Positions 1-6,433 of a stretch of 11,245 nucleotides of DNA are shown in pieces. The stretch is taken from the NCBI GenBank assembly GCA_903870185.1, contig CAIQCE010000284.1, forward strand, positions 1 through 11,245. The letters are read 5' to 3'. This DNA comes from an uncultured Gammaproteobacteria bacterium (lineage in GTDB: Bacteria > Pseudomonadota > Gammaproteobacteria > Coxiellales > Coxiellaceae). The notes beneath the pieces were generated by a model. It was not told the origin of the DNA. It saw only the letters and a list, made by a program, of their open reading frames with translations, and searched no databases. The first letter of the stretch is position 1, and each line of letters opens with the position of its first letter. Both the position numbers and the translations under genes were made by a program.

Positions 1-1022
1 ATTCGTCGGACAATCGCGAGGTTTTGAGCTGCGTAGCGCACCCTGGCTCGTAGTTTATCTTCATCAAATGAGACATCAAGCTGCCAATGAAGGTTGTTCT
101 CGATAGCCCAGTGCTGCCTCACCGCATGGGCAAAGCGCTTTCCACTGGGAACAATCGAGCTAATAAAAAAACGGGTTTCTCGACTAACGACCCCTTTAAT
201 ATCTCGCTCTGACTCCACCATGCCAATGCTTTTTAATCCCGCCCAATCAGTTTTGTTTTCTAGCCAGTCAATTTCAGAGCTGATCCAGTAGCGCCTCGTT
301 TCAACTCGACCGTGCCCTTTTTCCAAGCTTTCATAATAAGCATGTGACGTATCTTTAAAGCCCTTCTTTTTTTCAGTTTCTAAAAATAATTTAATGTCCT
401 CATGTAGCTGACCCTGATTCCCTTTTAAGGAAATAACATAGTCACCTTTTCGTTCAATAATTTTTTCAACGATGGCTTTTTGGCAGCCCATGGCATCCAG
501 CGTTACAATGCATCCCTTTAAAATCAAAGCATCTAATAGTTCAGGAATCGCCGTAATTTCATTCGATTTATCATTTGTTTTAACCTGCGCTAACGTAAGC
601 CCCTGTTCCGTTGCAAAAGCACTGACCAAATGAATCGCTGCTTTTCCCTGCGTATTATCATAAGTCCCTCGAAGCCTTTTTCCGTCAATCGCAATGATCC
701 GATCTCCATCGGTGCAGTACAAGGAACTGACCCAATTCCGAAAAGCACATTCAAATTCTTCGGGGCAAATGAGTGAAAATACTCGAGCAATCGTATCAAC
801 CGAAGGAATGCCGTGGGGAAGTTCTAAATAGTGCCTTAGCCACGTTTCTCGTATTTCGCCAAATTCATAAATGTCTTCCCACGTGTCACACCCACACAAT
901 ACCGCACAAACCGTAATGAATAATATATCCCCTAGTTTATGCAGCTTGCTACGATCTATTCTCGGGTCTCGAATGATACTTAAGTAACCCAATAGCTCTG
1001 ATTTTCCATCAAACATCAGCAT
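1..1022 (-). CDS. ISAs1-family transposase, 3' end outside window
   Basis: DDE transposase that would catalyse cut-and-paste movement of its insertion sequence. My reading of the minus strand gives an uninterrupted frame of 340 codons from the ATG at 1022 to the left edge. Visible family marks are AIDGKRLRGT (catalytic Asp about residue 113), VTLDAMGCQ (Asp about 176), a SLKGNQ segment (about 198-203) and the C-terminal HWAIENNLHW block (Glu about 308) followed by LDVSFDED, the ISAs1/H-repeat signature. ISAs1 transposases are usually about 370-380 residues, so some 35 residues should lie beyond the edge. Two starts are possible: the ATG at 1022 abuts a GGGGG run, whereas the ATG at 1016 sits 6 nt from it and is the better-spaced start. 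No frameshift or internal stop was seen, so the element may be active. Confidence 0.93.
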   Translation of the reverse strand, partial: MLMFDGKSELLGYLSIIRDPRIDRSKLHKLGDILFITVCAVLCGCDTWEDIYEFGEIRETWLRHYLELPHGIPSVDTIARVFSLICPEEFECAFRNWVSSLYCTDGDRIIAIDGKRLRGTYDNTQGKAAIHLVSAFATEQGLTLAQVKTNDKSNEITAIPELLDALILKGCIVTLDAMGCQKAIVEKIIERKGDYVISLKGNQGQLHEDIKLFLETEKKKGFKDTSHAYYESLEKGHGRVETRRYWISSEIDWLENKTDWAGLKSIGMVESERDIKGVVSRETRFFISSIVPSGKRFAHAVRQHWAIENNLHWQLDVSFDEDKLRARVRYAAQNLAIVRR

Positions 1023-1044
1023 CCCCCTGATTTAAAAATCATAG

Positions 1045-1073
1045 AGTATTGACGAATCCTAACTTTTGTTCAA
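1045..1073 (-). promoter_or_regulatory. Possible transposase promoter
   Basis: On the minus strand TTGAAC (1073-1068) is followed after 17 nt by AATACT (1050-1045). It lies between the presumed IS end and the transposase start. The -35 is good and the -10 only fair (4 of 6). Confidence 0.4.
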
Positions 1074-1075
1074 AT

Positions 1076-1095
1076 TTTGATGCGGGAGCCCTGGG
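1076..1095. mobile_element. Candidate terminus of the ISAs1-type element
   Basis: Upstream of the transposase the minus strand reads CCCAGGGCTCCCGCATCA. From memory, ISAs1-family terminal inverted repeats begin with CAGGG-like sequence, which would put the IS tip near 1093-1095. The opposite end is outside the window, so neither the inverted repeat nor the target duplication can be verified. Confidence 0.35.
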
Positions 1096-1097
1096 TA

Positions 1098-1145
1098 AGG
1101 GGATGTTAGTAACAAGAGTAAGTTGACAATTTACTAACGCCCCCT
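1098..1145. repeat. Short palindromic repeat, copy A
   Basis: Arms at 1098-1112 and 1131-1145 pair over 15 positions with two mismatches (AGGGG...GTTAGTAA against TTACTAAC...CCCCT), leaving an 18-nt loop. The last 30 nt (1116-1145) match the right arm of the hairpin at 5417-5446 at 25 of 30 positions, including the block AGTAAGTTGACAA, so the two belong to one dispersed family. This copy is 48 bp against 83 bp and seems to have lost its centre. It starts only about 3 nt from the probable IS end. Confidence 0.7.
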
Positions 1146-1152
1146 AGATAAT
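1123..1152 (+). promoter_or_regulatory. Probable promoter of the 1207 gene, -35 within repeat A
   Basis: Perfect TTGACA at 1123-1128 lies inside palindromic repeat A. GATAAT (5 of 6) follows at 1147-1152 after 18 nt, with TAGATA at 1145-1150 (16 nt) as the alternative. Transcription would begin near 1159 and give a leader of about 48 nt to the ATG at 1207. Confidence 0.5.
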
Positions 1153-1206
1153 CTCCCTACCTTAGTCCAATCCATTCATTAAATTTACTGCCCCTGGAGG
1201 TACATC

Positions 1207-2523
1207 ATGCCATCAGCTCAAGTTTTACCCTCTGCTGTTCCTGCCGAGTTACGAGGAAATACGAATACCGAAAATGGCCTAAAAGCCGCTTTAGATAAAA
1301 TAGATGCCTTTAATGCCATCAAACTCCCTGAGAAATATCCTAAAACTAGATTTATTATTAAGCTGGATAAAAATGAATTAACAGCGGTTGATTTTTATTT
1401 GTTAGCCGGGCAAGTAGATGAAGTCAAAAAAGAGGATGATAAAATTGTTGGCATTACTCCCCTGCAAACTAAATTACGCGGATTACTTTGCGCTGCTTTA
1501 AATGGAAAAATAAAGGCCACATCACAAATAAATGCATTAACCGAAGCTGCAACCGTTTTTAAAATTGATATGAATGCAGAAATTCATGCTAAAAAAATCT
1601 CACTAGAAATCCTGTTTACCATTCTTCATTATGCAGCCTTAGGTGGGGAACCTCTGGCCATTGATCAAGCCATTCGATGGATTCACGAGTATCACCGAAA
1701 TCGCAACAGATTCAGTGCCATTGCAAAACTGCTTCCTACACGATCAATTATTACCGCAGCAGCCTGGGCCTTTATTGTCGGTTTAATTTTTGCTGCTATA
1801 CATGCTTTTGCTATGGTTGATACAGTTGGAATGGGTATATCCGTCGGCATTGGTACACTCATTTTAAGCATGGCGATTATAATTACGATAGCTTGTTGGC
1901 ATACCCCTGTTCAATTGCTTCGTAAATATCCCGGATTTGACACTGCAAGTCGTCAATCACTAGATGCCAGCGGACCCATCGCATTAATTGCCGCGATTCA
2001 AAGTAATAATCCAGAAGCGATACAACTAATTTCGAAATTCATCAGATCTTCTACCATCACTTACCCGATTCCCACTGAAACAATCACAACTTATTCTGAT
2101 GAGGGCGTTTTCGTCAGCAAAAAGACTAAAGAAACTTTTACCCCCAATTACAGTGAGTATGTTGCAGATAAAACATCACAAACTCAAACTTATACTGCTT
2201 CAATCTCCCAATATCATAGTTCTTGCTGCTATCGAACACATCCACAACCTAAGATTCAACCTCAATCTCAATCTGGGCCACAATCCGAAACTGAACCACA
2301 AACCAACACTAAGCAAACACACTGGAACCTTTTTAAGAAACCACAGTTAAAACAACGAACACTGCACAGACACCCTGTAACAGCACTTGCTGATACTCCT
2401 GCTGGCACTGGAACGACCCCAGCAGCCACTTCTTCTGCAGCTACTTCTGCTGCTAGTCCTGACACCGCTGCGGTTGGTACAGCAGAAGCCCGGCCCACAC
2501 GTAGATTATCTTTTAAGGGATAA
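1207..2523 (+). CDS. Orphan two-helix membrane protein with low-complexity tail; possible effector
   Basis: 438 residues; I do not recognise the family. A strong GGAGGT site 5 nt upstream fixes the ATG. Residues 1-180 look helical and soluble. Two hydrophobic segments at about 181-203 and 209-230 would form a membrane hairpin. Stretches at about 141-160 (HYAALGGEPLAID) and 256-278 (GPIALIAAIQSNNPEAIQL) loosely resemble ankyrin helix pairs, but no full repeat is evident. The tail changes character: Thr/Ser/Tyr-rich (281-340), Gln/Pro/Ser/Thr-rich (345-371), then Ala/Thr/Ser-rich (395-427), ending in basic ARPTRRLSFKG. There is no N-terminal signal peptide. A cytosolic start, an internal membrane hairpin and a disordered polar tail are common in type IV-secreted effectors of Legionellales, but no definite E-block is seen, so that role is only a guess. 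It is convergent with trhO. Confidence 0.85.
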   Translation: MPSAQVLPSAVPAELRGNTNTENGLKAALDKIDAFNAIKLPEKYPKTRFIIKLDKNELTAVDFYLLAGQVDEVKKEDDKIVGITPLQTKLRGLLCAALNGKIKATSQINALTEAATVFKIDMNAEIHAKKISLEILFTILHYAALGGEPLAIDQAIRWIHEYHRNRNRFSAIAKLLPTRSIITAAAWAFIVGLIFAAIHAFAMVDTVGMGISVGIGTLILSMAIIITIACWHTPVQLLRKYPGFDTASRQSLDASGPIALIAAIQSNNPEAIQLISKFIRSSTITYPIPTETITTYSDEGVFVSKKTKETFTPNYSEYVADKTSQTQTYTASISQYHSSCCYRTHPQPKIQPQSQSGPQSETEPQTNTKQTHWNLFKKPQLKQRTLHRHPVTALADTPAGTGTTPAATSSAATSAASPDTAAVGTAEARPTRRLSFKG

Positions 2524-2554
2524 TGCCAAAAAAGTAGCTCGGCTAGACAAAAAA

Positions 2555-3382
2555 TCAATCACCCTTCAAAAACTTATTTTCTCCACAAAAGGGACAAGTT
2601 CCTGCGGCATTTTGTTGCTCATCTGCACTTAATGGATTGCGACAGCTGTAGCATTGAACTGTAGCAGTTTCCTCTAACCGATGATTGACCGCGACACGTT
2701 TATCGAAAACAAAGCATTCACCGTGATAATGATCTCCACCGACTTTTTCGAAATAATTGAGGATTCCACCATCGAGCTGGTAAACGTTCCTAAACCCTCG
2801 ATTTAACATCAACTGAGCTGCTTTTTCACAACGAATTCCGCCGGTGCAAAAAGTCACGATGGGTAAAGTTTTCATCTCTTCAGGTAAGTTTTCAATCACC
2901 TTAGGAAAATCTCGGAACGATTTAATATTTAAATCTACTGCCTGATCAAAAGTCCCCAATTTCACCTCATAATCATTTCGAGTATCTAAGATCACCATTT
3001 TCTTGCCTTGCAGATACCATTCTTTTAACTCTTCGGGTGAAAGATGAGGTGCTGCTTCACTTTCAGGTCGAATCTCAGGACATCCCATGGAAATAATTTC
3101 CTTCTTCAGCCGAACGAGCATTCGAGAGAAGGGCTGTTCATCTGATAAGCTTTCTTTATAAGTCAATTGTCCAAAATGGGGATTGGAAGCTAGCACTTGC
3201 TTGAAAGTTTCAATGCCCTCAACTTCACCCGCTAAAAATAGATTAATGCCCTCTGTACTGAGCAAAATCGTACCCTTAATACCTGATTCCAAAGCTTTTT
3301 CTTTAAGATCAGCCCTCAAAACAGGCAATTCTGATTCCTTAAGGCTAACGAATTTGTAAGCAGCAATATTGACGATATTCAT
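2555..3382 (-). CDS. trhO: tRNA uridine(34) hydroxylase TrhO (YceA family)
   Basis: 275-residue rhodanese-domain protein of the TrhO/YceA family, which hydroxylates uridine 34 of certain tRNAs to 5-hydroxyuridine, the precursor of the cmo5U/mcmo5U wobble modifications. The N-terminal 90 residues form the family's acylphosphatase-like domain (GIKGTILLSTEGIN at 35-48). The rhodanese domain follows (VILDTRNDYEV at 130-140), with the catalytic loop FCTGGIRCEKA and active Cys about 179. A C-terminal Cys cluster (C244, C247, C263, C266; CYSC...CPFC) could bind zinc. The length is a little shorter than the E. coli protein. The start has only a weak GAGAA-type ribosome site but matches the family start (YKFVSL). 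The gene is monocistronic and convergent with the 1207 gene. Confidence 0.95.
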   Translation of the reverse strand: MNIVNIAAYKFVSLKESELPVLRADLKEKALESGIKGTILLSTEGINLFLAGEVEGIETFKQVLASNPHFGQLTYKESLSDEQPFSRMLVRLKKEIISMGCPEIRPESEAAPHLSPEELKEWYLQGKKMVILDTRNDYEVKLGTFDQAVDLNIKSFRDFPKVIENLPEEMKTLPIVTFCTGGIRCEKAAQLMLNRGFRNVYQLDGGILNYFEKVGGDHYHGECFVFDKRVAVNHRLEETATVQCYSCRNPLSADEQQNAAGTCPFCGENKFLKGD

Positions 3383-3415
3383 GGCTCTATTCTCAAAGGG
3401 TTAAAAACGTCGGCC

Positions 3416-3443
3416 AGTATACCATAACTATCCAAAATTTCAG
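3416..3443 (-). promoter_or_regulatory. Probable trhO promoter with extended -10
   Basis: The minus strand carries TGGTATACT, an extended -10 (TATACT at 3421-3416), with CTGAAA at 3443-3438 as -35 and a 16-nt spacer. The start site would fall about 27 nt upstream of the ATG at 3382. Confidence 0.5.
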
Positions 3444-3469
3444 CTAGTTAACATCCCAGGAACAAATGG

Positions 3470-3489
3470 TACCAGGAACGTTCCTGGTA
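3470..3489. repeat. Perfect 20-bp palindrome
   Basis: TACCAGGAACGTTCCTGGTA is its own reverse complement. A further CCAGGAAC occurs at 3456-3463, 16 nt before the same octamer within the palindrome. It may be an operator or part of a repetitive element. It lies upstream of the trhO promoter and shares the CCTGG core with the tandem array at 3579-3638. Confidence 0.75.
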
Positions 3490-3502
3490 AATAACTGGTG
3501 GA

Positions 3503-3529
3503 CAATTTGGCATTGAATTTGCCAAATTG
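3503..3529. repeat. 10-bp perfect inverted repeat with 7-nt loop
   Basis: Arms CAATTTGGCA (3503-3512) and TGCCAAATTG (3520-3529) pair perfectly. The loop is TTGAATT. No T-tract follows, so it is not an obvious terminator. Its role is unknown. Confidence 0.65.
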
Positions 3530-3578
3530 ACCGAATTTTTGGCATTTTCTTATCCAAATTACTCAAATCAACACTGTG

Positions 3579-3638
3579 GTACCTGGCACCGTACCTGGCA
3601 CCGTACCTGGCACCGTACCTGGCACCGTACCTGGCACC
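3579..3638. repeat. Five exact tandem copies of a 12-bp unit
   Basis: GTACCTGGCACC occurs five times head to tail without a mismatch (60 bp), directly followed by GATTTTTTT. Exact identity points to recent expansion or slippage. The array lies about 80 bp upstream of yaiI. Each unit is GC-rich and partly self-complementary (GGTACC and GGTGCC-like), so the array can fold on itself. Confidence 0.95.
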
Positions 3639-3665
3639 GATTTTTTTATGGTATTAAAGTATATT

Positions 3666-3696
3666 TTGATCGGCTATGATCTCAAATATCTATAAA
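3666..3696 (+). promoter_or_regulatory. Weak candidate promoter of yaiI
   Basis: TTGATC at 3666-3671 and TATAAA at 3691-3696 are separated by 19 nt, slightly long. TATCTA at 3687-3692 gives 15 nt instead. An AAGG ribosome site precedes the ATG at 3716. Confidence 0.3.
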
Positions 3697-3715
3697 TTTC
3701 ATAAGGTTCATTTTC

Positions 3716-4165
3716 ATGACCATTTGGATCGATGCAGATGCCTGCCCTCGAGTGATCAAAGATATCTTATTTCGCGCAGCTGATCGGGCTCAGCACACCG
3801 TCATTTTAGTCGCTAATCAATCCTTACAAGCACCACCCTCCCTCTTTATCAAAAAAGTAAGAGTGGGAGCAGGATTTGATGTGGCAGATAACTATATTGT
3901 CGAGCATATGGAAGCGGGTGATTTAGTGATTACGGCCGATATCCCTTTGGCAGATGAGGTGATCACTAAAGCAGGAACTGCTTTAAATCCCAGAGGAGAT
4001 GTTTACACCCCTGATAATATCAAACAGCGTTTAAGCATGCGTAACTTCAATGAAACCCTTAGAGACTCCGGCTTAATGACAGGAGGCCCTCCCACATTAA
4101 GCAAACGCGAGGTCCAGGCTTTTGCTAATTTTCTCGATCGGTTTTTAGTTCAGGTTAAAATATAG
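3716..4165 (+). CDS. yaiI: UPF0178 family protein YaiI/YqxD (PIN-like fold)
   Basis: 149 residues, the usual length for this DUF188 family, whose function is not established; a PIN-like nuclease fold has been proposed. The conserved landmarks are in order: IDADACPR (residues 5-12), VGAGFDVADNYI (51-62), the acidic ITADIPLADE (72-81), NPRGDVY (90-96) and the C-terminal RDSGLMTGGPP (116-126). The clustered Asp residues (D6, D8, D55, D58, D75, D80) would be metal-binding candidates if it is a nuclease. It stands alone, with the repeat spacer upstream and a MITE-like palindrome starting 16 nt after its stop. Confidence 0.95.
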   Translation: MTIWIDADACPRVIKDILFRAADRAQHTVILVANQSLQAPPSLFIKKVRVGAGFDVADNYIVEHMEAGDLVITADIPLADEVITKAGTALNPRGDVYTPDNIKQRLSMRNFNETLRDSGLMTGGPPTLSKREVQAFANFLDRFLVQVKI

Positions 4166-4181
4166 CAGCTCGGCATCCCTG

Positions 4182-4311
4182 TCATGATTATCAAATTATG
4201 CAGGGTGGGCAAAGTGTTAGCATGCCCACCAAACCCCTTCTTTTCTTTTTATAAATTTTTCAAAAAGAATATGTTGATTGGTGGGCACGCCCTGCATGAA
4301 ATTTATCATGA
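4182..4311. repeat. MITE-like nested palindrome of about 130 bp
   Basis: The element is an imperfect palindrome bounded by TCATGA at 4182-4187 and 4306-4311. Nested pairs inside are ATGCAGGG (4198-4205) with CCCTGCAT (4290-4297), and TGCCCACCAA (4223-4232) with TTGGTGGGCA (4278-4287). The centre is A/T-rich. It has no coding capacity. The size and symmetry fit a miniature inverted-repeat element or a large intergenic palindrome. Confidence 0.65.
4204..4250 (+). terminator. Possible yaiI terminator inside the palindrome
   Basis: GGTGGGCA (4204-4211) and TGCCCACC (4223-4230) form an 8-bp GC-rich stem with an 11-nt loop. A T-rich stretch with some C follows from 4239. The T run is not immediate, so termination efficiency is uncertain. 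Confidence 0.4.
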
Positions 4312-4327
4312 ATTCAAGCCTAGTGAT

Positions 4328-4390
4328 GTTGCAGGGCTTTGCACCACCCTACATGTTATACGTCGTCCCGCGGCTTGTCCCCGAGATCCA
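4328..4390. repeat. Degenerate GC-rich intergenic repeats
   Basis: Two remnants lie side by side. Around 4330-4352, a GCAGGGCTTTGCACCACCC segment resembles the arms of the preceding palindrome. At 4361-4390, CGTCGTCCCGCGGCTTGTCC and the bases after it resemble the GTCATCCCGCGGCTTG-type palindromic repeats found between genes in many proteobacteria, with its right half decayed. The rest of the 4166-4417 spacer holds nothing recognisable. Confidence 0.4.
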
Positions 4391-4417
4391 ATCATATTGA
4401 TCAATGCACTATTACAC

Positions 4418-5323
4418 CTATTCCCTCACTGCTGGAGTTGGCACCTGGTTGCCCGTAATAATCGCATTACGCAATTGCTCACCCAAATCACTCATATAAC
4501 CTGGAGAGTGAGGAATCAAAATTGTATTGCTTTTGCTTGAAGCACCCACTTCTTTTAAAGTATCAAAATACTGCGTCATCAACACTAAACTCATAACTTC
4601 AGTGGCCGATACGGTTGGAACGGTTTTTTGAAACTCACCCACGGACTCACGCAATCCATTAATAATCGCACTACGTTGATCAGCAATACCTTTACCCTGC
4701 AAAGCTTTACTCTGCGCCTCACCTTCAGCTTGTTTCACTTTAAGAATTTTTTCCGCCTCACCTCGTTCATTCGCTGCAATTCTCAGACGTTGTGCTTCGT
4801 TAATTTCATTCATAGCCGCTTTTACTTTGGCATCAGGATCGATATCGGTAATCAAAGCTTTTACAATTCCATAACCGAAACTCGACATCATATCGGAAAG
4901 TTCGTTCTCAACTGCATTGGCGATATCATCTTTTTTCTCAAACACATCATCCAAAATTGTTTTAGGCACCTGCGCACGCACCACATCAAAAATAAAGGCC
5001 CGAATTTGTTGCTCAGGATTTTCTAATTTATAAAAAGCCTCATATATGCGTTCTTCTAACGCTCTATACTGAACGGACACCATTACCTTAACAAACACAT
5101 TATCTTTAGTTTTAGTTTCAACTGGAATATCTAACTGCTGCACACGTAAATTAACACGACCCGCGACTCGCTCGATCAGTAATATTTTAAAATTCAATCC
5201 CGCCGTCGAACAGCGTGAAAATTTACCTAAGCGCTCCACAACCGCAATCGATTGTTGCTCAACCAAATAAATGCAAGAACCCAATACCAATAGAAATATA
5301 ACTAAAGCGGCTATCAAAAACAT
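4418..5323 (-). CDS. SPFH/stomatin-family membrane scaffold resembling plant HIR proteins
   Basis: 301 residues. One N-terminal hydrophobic segment (about 2-21) anchors it to the inner membrane. The SPFH (band 7) domain covers about 22-180, starting at VEQQSIAVVERLGKF. An Ala/Glu-rich coiled coil (about 170-215) follows, as in stomatins and prohibitins that oligomerise into membrane microdomain scaffolds. Stretches such as NLRVQQLDIPVETKTKDNVF (58-77), VQYRALEE (84-91), MNEINEAQRLRIAANE (171-186) and TQYFDTLKEVGASSKSN (250-266) recall plant hypersensitive-induced reaction (HIR) proteins more than bacterial QmcA or HflK/C. The ATG has an AGGA ribosome site about 10 nt upstream. It is downstream of srkA on the same strand, 108 bp away, but a hairpin repeat lies between them and probably supplies its own promoter. 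No NfeD partner gene is adjacent. Confidence 0.93.
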   Translation of the reverse strand: MFLIAALVIFLLVLGSCIYLVEQQSIAVVERLGKFSRCSTAGLNFKILLIERVAGRVNLRVQQLDIPVETKTKDNVFVKVMVSVQYRALEERIYEAFYKLENPEQQIRAFIFDVVRAQVPKTILDDVFEKKDDIANAVENELSDMMSSFGYGIVKALITDIDPDAKVKAAMNEINEAQRLRIAANERGEAEKILKVKQAEGEAQSKALQGKGIADQRSAIINGLRESVGEFQKTVPTVSATEVMSLVLMTQYFDTLKEVGASSKSNTILIPHSPGYMSDLGEQLRNAIITGNQVPTPAVRE

Positions 5324-5358
5324 AATATTATCCTGGAGGTTGGTTGAATGAGAGTTCT

Positions 5359-5386
5359 ATAATAGGGGACGTACGTAACTTGTCAA
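5359..5386 (-). promoter_or_regulatory. Strong promoter for the SPFH gene, -35 inside repeat B
   Basis: On the minus strand a perfect TTGACA (5386-5381) in the left arm of hairpin repeat B is followed, after 16 nt, by TATTAT (5364-5359; 5 of 6). The -10 lies at the outer edge of the repeat, sharing only base 5364 with it. Transcription would start near 5352, about 29 nt before the ATG at 5323. Confidence 0.65.
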
Positions 5387-5446
5387 CTTACTGGCTAAGT
5401 GACCCTGTATTTTAGTCAGTAAGTTGACAAGTTACGTACGTCCCCT
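5364..5446. repeat. Palindromic hairpin repeat, copy B
   Basis: Perfect 30-bp arms at 5364-5393 and 5417-5446 begin and end with AGGGGACGTACGTAACTTG and its complement. Pairing continues with CTAA/TTAG after one mismatch, leaving a loop of about 13 nt. Same family as repeat A at 1098-1145. The right arm overlaps the end of srkA: its outer edge at 5446 coincides with the first base of the AGG codon, and the repeat encodes Arg-Gly-Arg-Thr and the TAA stop. No T-tract lies on either side, so it is not a standard terminator. Confidence 0.92.
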
Positions 5447-6433
5447 CACAAAGGCTCCGCAAGATTGCTCAACCAACCACAACTGCTGCTTCAATTGACT
5501 CAATTGTTCCTGCCAGTAACTCTGCGTATTAAACCAAGGGAAATTCAAAGGGAAAGCAGGATCCTGCCAACGCTTGGCTAGCCAGCCCGAATAATGAATC
5601 ATTCTCAACGTGCGAAGCGCCTCGATCAAATATAATTCATCATAATTAAAATCATTAAACTCTTGATAGCCTTTCAAAATTCGATCCGTCGCCAAACGAT
5701 TTTCTGATTCATTGTATCCCGTCAACAACATCCAAAGATCCTGAATCGAAGGCCCCATCAAACAATCATCAAGATCTACAAACCATGGTCCCTCGGCACC
5801 CCAAAGCACATTGCCTACATGACAATCCCCATGCAAACGAATGCAACTAATTTCACCGGCCAGTTCAAAATTAATTTTGATTTTTTCCAATACTTCTTTT
5901 ACTACTGTTTCGAATTCTGCTTTAAGATCAGGAGGAATAAAATTATTTTCCAATAAAAATTGATAAGGTTTATAACCATAACTCTCCACATCTAATTTCA
6001 ACCGATGCTGAAAAGAAGAGCAGGCACCTACGGCATGCAATCGCCCAATAAATCGACCCATCCATTCTAAATGATCTAAATTATCCAGCTCTAAAGTACG
6101 CCCCCCCTTACTGGGAAATACAGCGAATCGAAAACCCTGATATTCATTCAAAGTACGACCCGCCAAAATCAGAGGCGCCACCACCGGAATTTCATGTTCC
6201 ACTAATTCATTAGTAAATTGATGTTCTTCCAGTATGGCTGCATCTGTCCAACGCTCAGGCCTATAGAACTTAGTGACTAGATGAGGACCTTCCTCAATAC
6301 CGATTTGATAAACTCGATTCTCATAACTATTTAAGGCAAGAAGACTTCCTGAACAACGCAAACCGGTGCTTTCAATGGCTTCCAAAATTAAGTTAGGATC
6401 AAGTCCACTGTAGGGAGTCATGTTGGCTTTCAA
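5432..6433 (-). CDS. srkA: Stress response kinase SrkA (YihE/RdoA family)
   Basis: 333 residues, close to the roughly 328 of E. coli SrkA. The family is an aminoglycoside-phosphotransferase-like Ser/Thr kinase that counters stress-induced death. Visible are the nucleotide loop SYENRVYQIG (36-45), a Lys at about 55 (TKFYRPERW), the catalytic loop RLHGDCHVGNVLW (199-211, base D203, metal N208) and the metal-binding FVDLDDCLMGP (218-228, D220). Two starts are possible: TTG at 6433, 8 nt from a GGGGGG run that could act as the ribosome site, or ATG at 6421 (MTPYSGLD), 20 nt from it. Spacing favours TTG. The last four residues (RGRT) and stop come from inserted repeat B. No dsbA follows, unlike in enterobacteria. 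Confidence 0.95.
   Translation of the reverse strand: MKANMTPYSGLDPNLILEAIESTGLRCSGSLLALNSYENRVYQIGIEEGPHLVTKFYRPERWTDAAILEEHQFTNELVEHEIPVVAPLILAGRTLNEYQGFRFAVFPSKGGRTLELDNLDHLEWMGRFIGRLHAVGACSSFQHRLKLDVESYGYKPYQFLLENNFIPPDLKAEFETVVKEVLEKIKINFELAGEISCIRLHGDCHVGNVLWGAEGPWFVDLDDCLMGPSIQDLWMLLTGYNESENRLATDRILKGYQEFNDFNYDELYLIEALRTLRMIHYSGWLAKRWQDPAFPLNFPWFNTQSYWQEQLSQLKQQLWLVEQSCGAFVRGRT

Noticed and set aside
2268..2632. Open frames of 81 to 96 codons over the end of the 1207 gene and into trhO, on both strands.
   Set aside because: Low-complexity shadows of the Ala/Thr tail; no ribosome sites and no family features.
3579..3638. Possible CRISPR array.
   Set aside because: Units are contiguous 12-mers without spacers, and no cas genes are near.
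3531..3695. The tandem array reads in one frame as five Val-Pro-Gly-Thr units inside an open stretch.
   Set aside because: No start codon or ribosome site, the open stretch is short, and the array lies between two genes; the 12-bp period alone keeps the frame open.
4184..4540. A 118-codon frame on the + strand after yaiI.
   Set aside because: It runs through the palindromic repeats and then antisense into the SPFH gene; no protein-like pattern.
5364..5446. Hairpin B as an intrinsic terminator of srkA.
   Set aside because: No T-tract follows the stem on the minus strand, and the arms instead hold a perfect -35; a weak terminating effect of the long stem is still possible.
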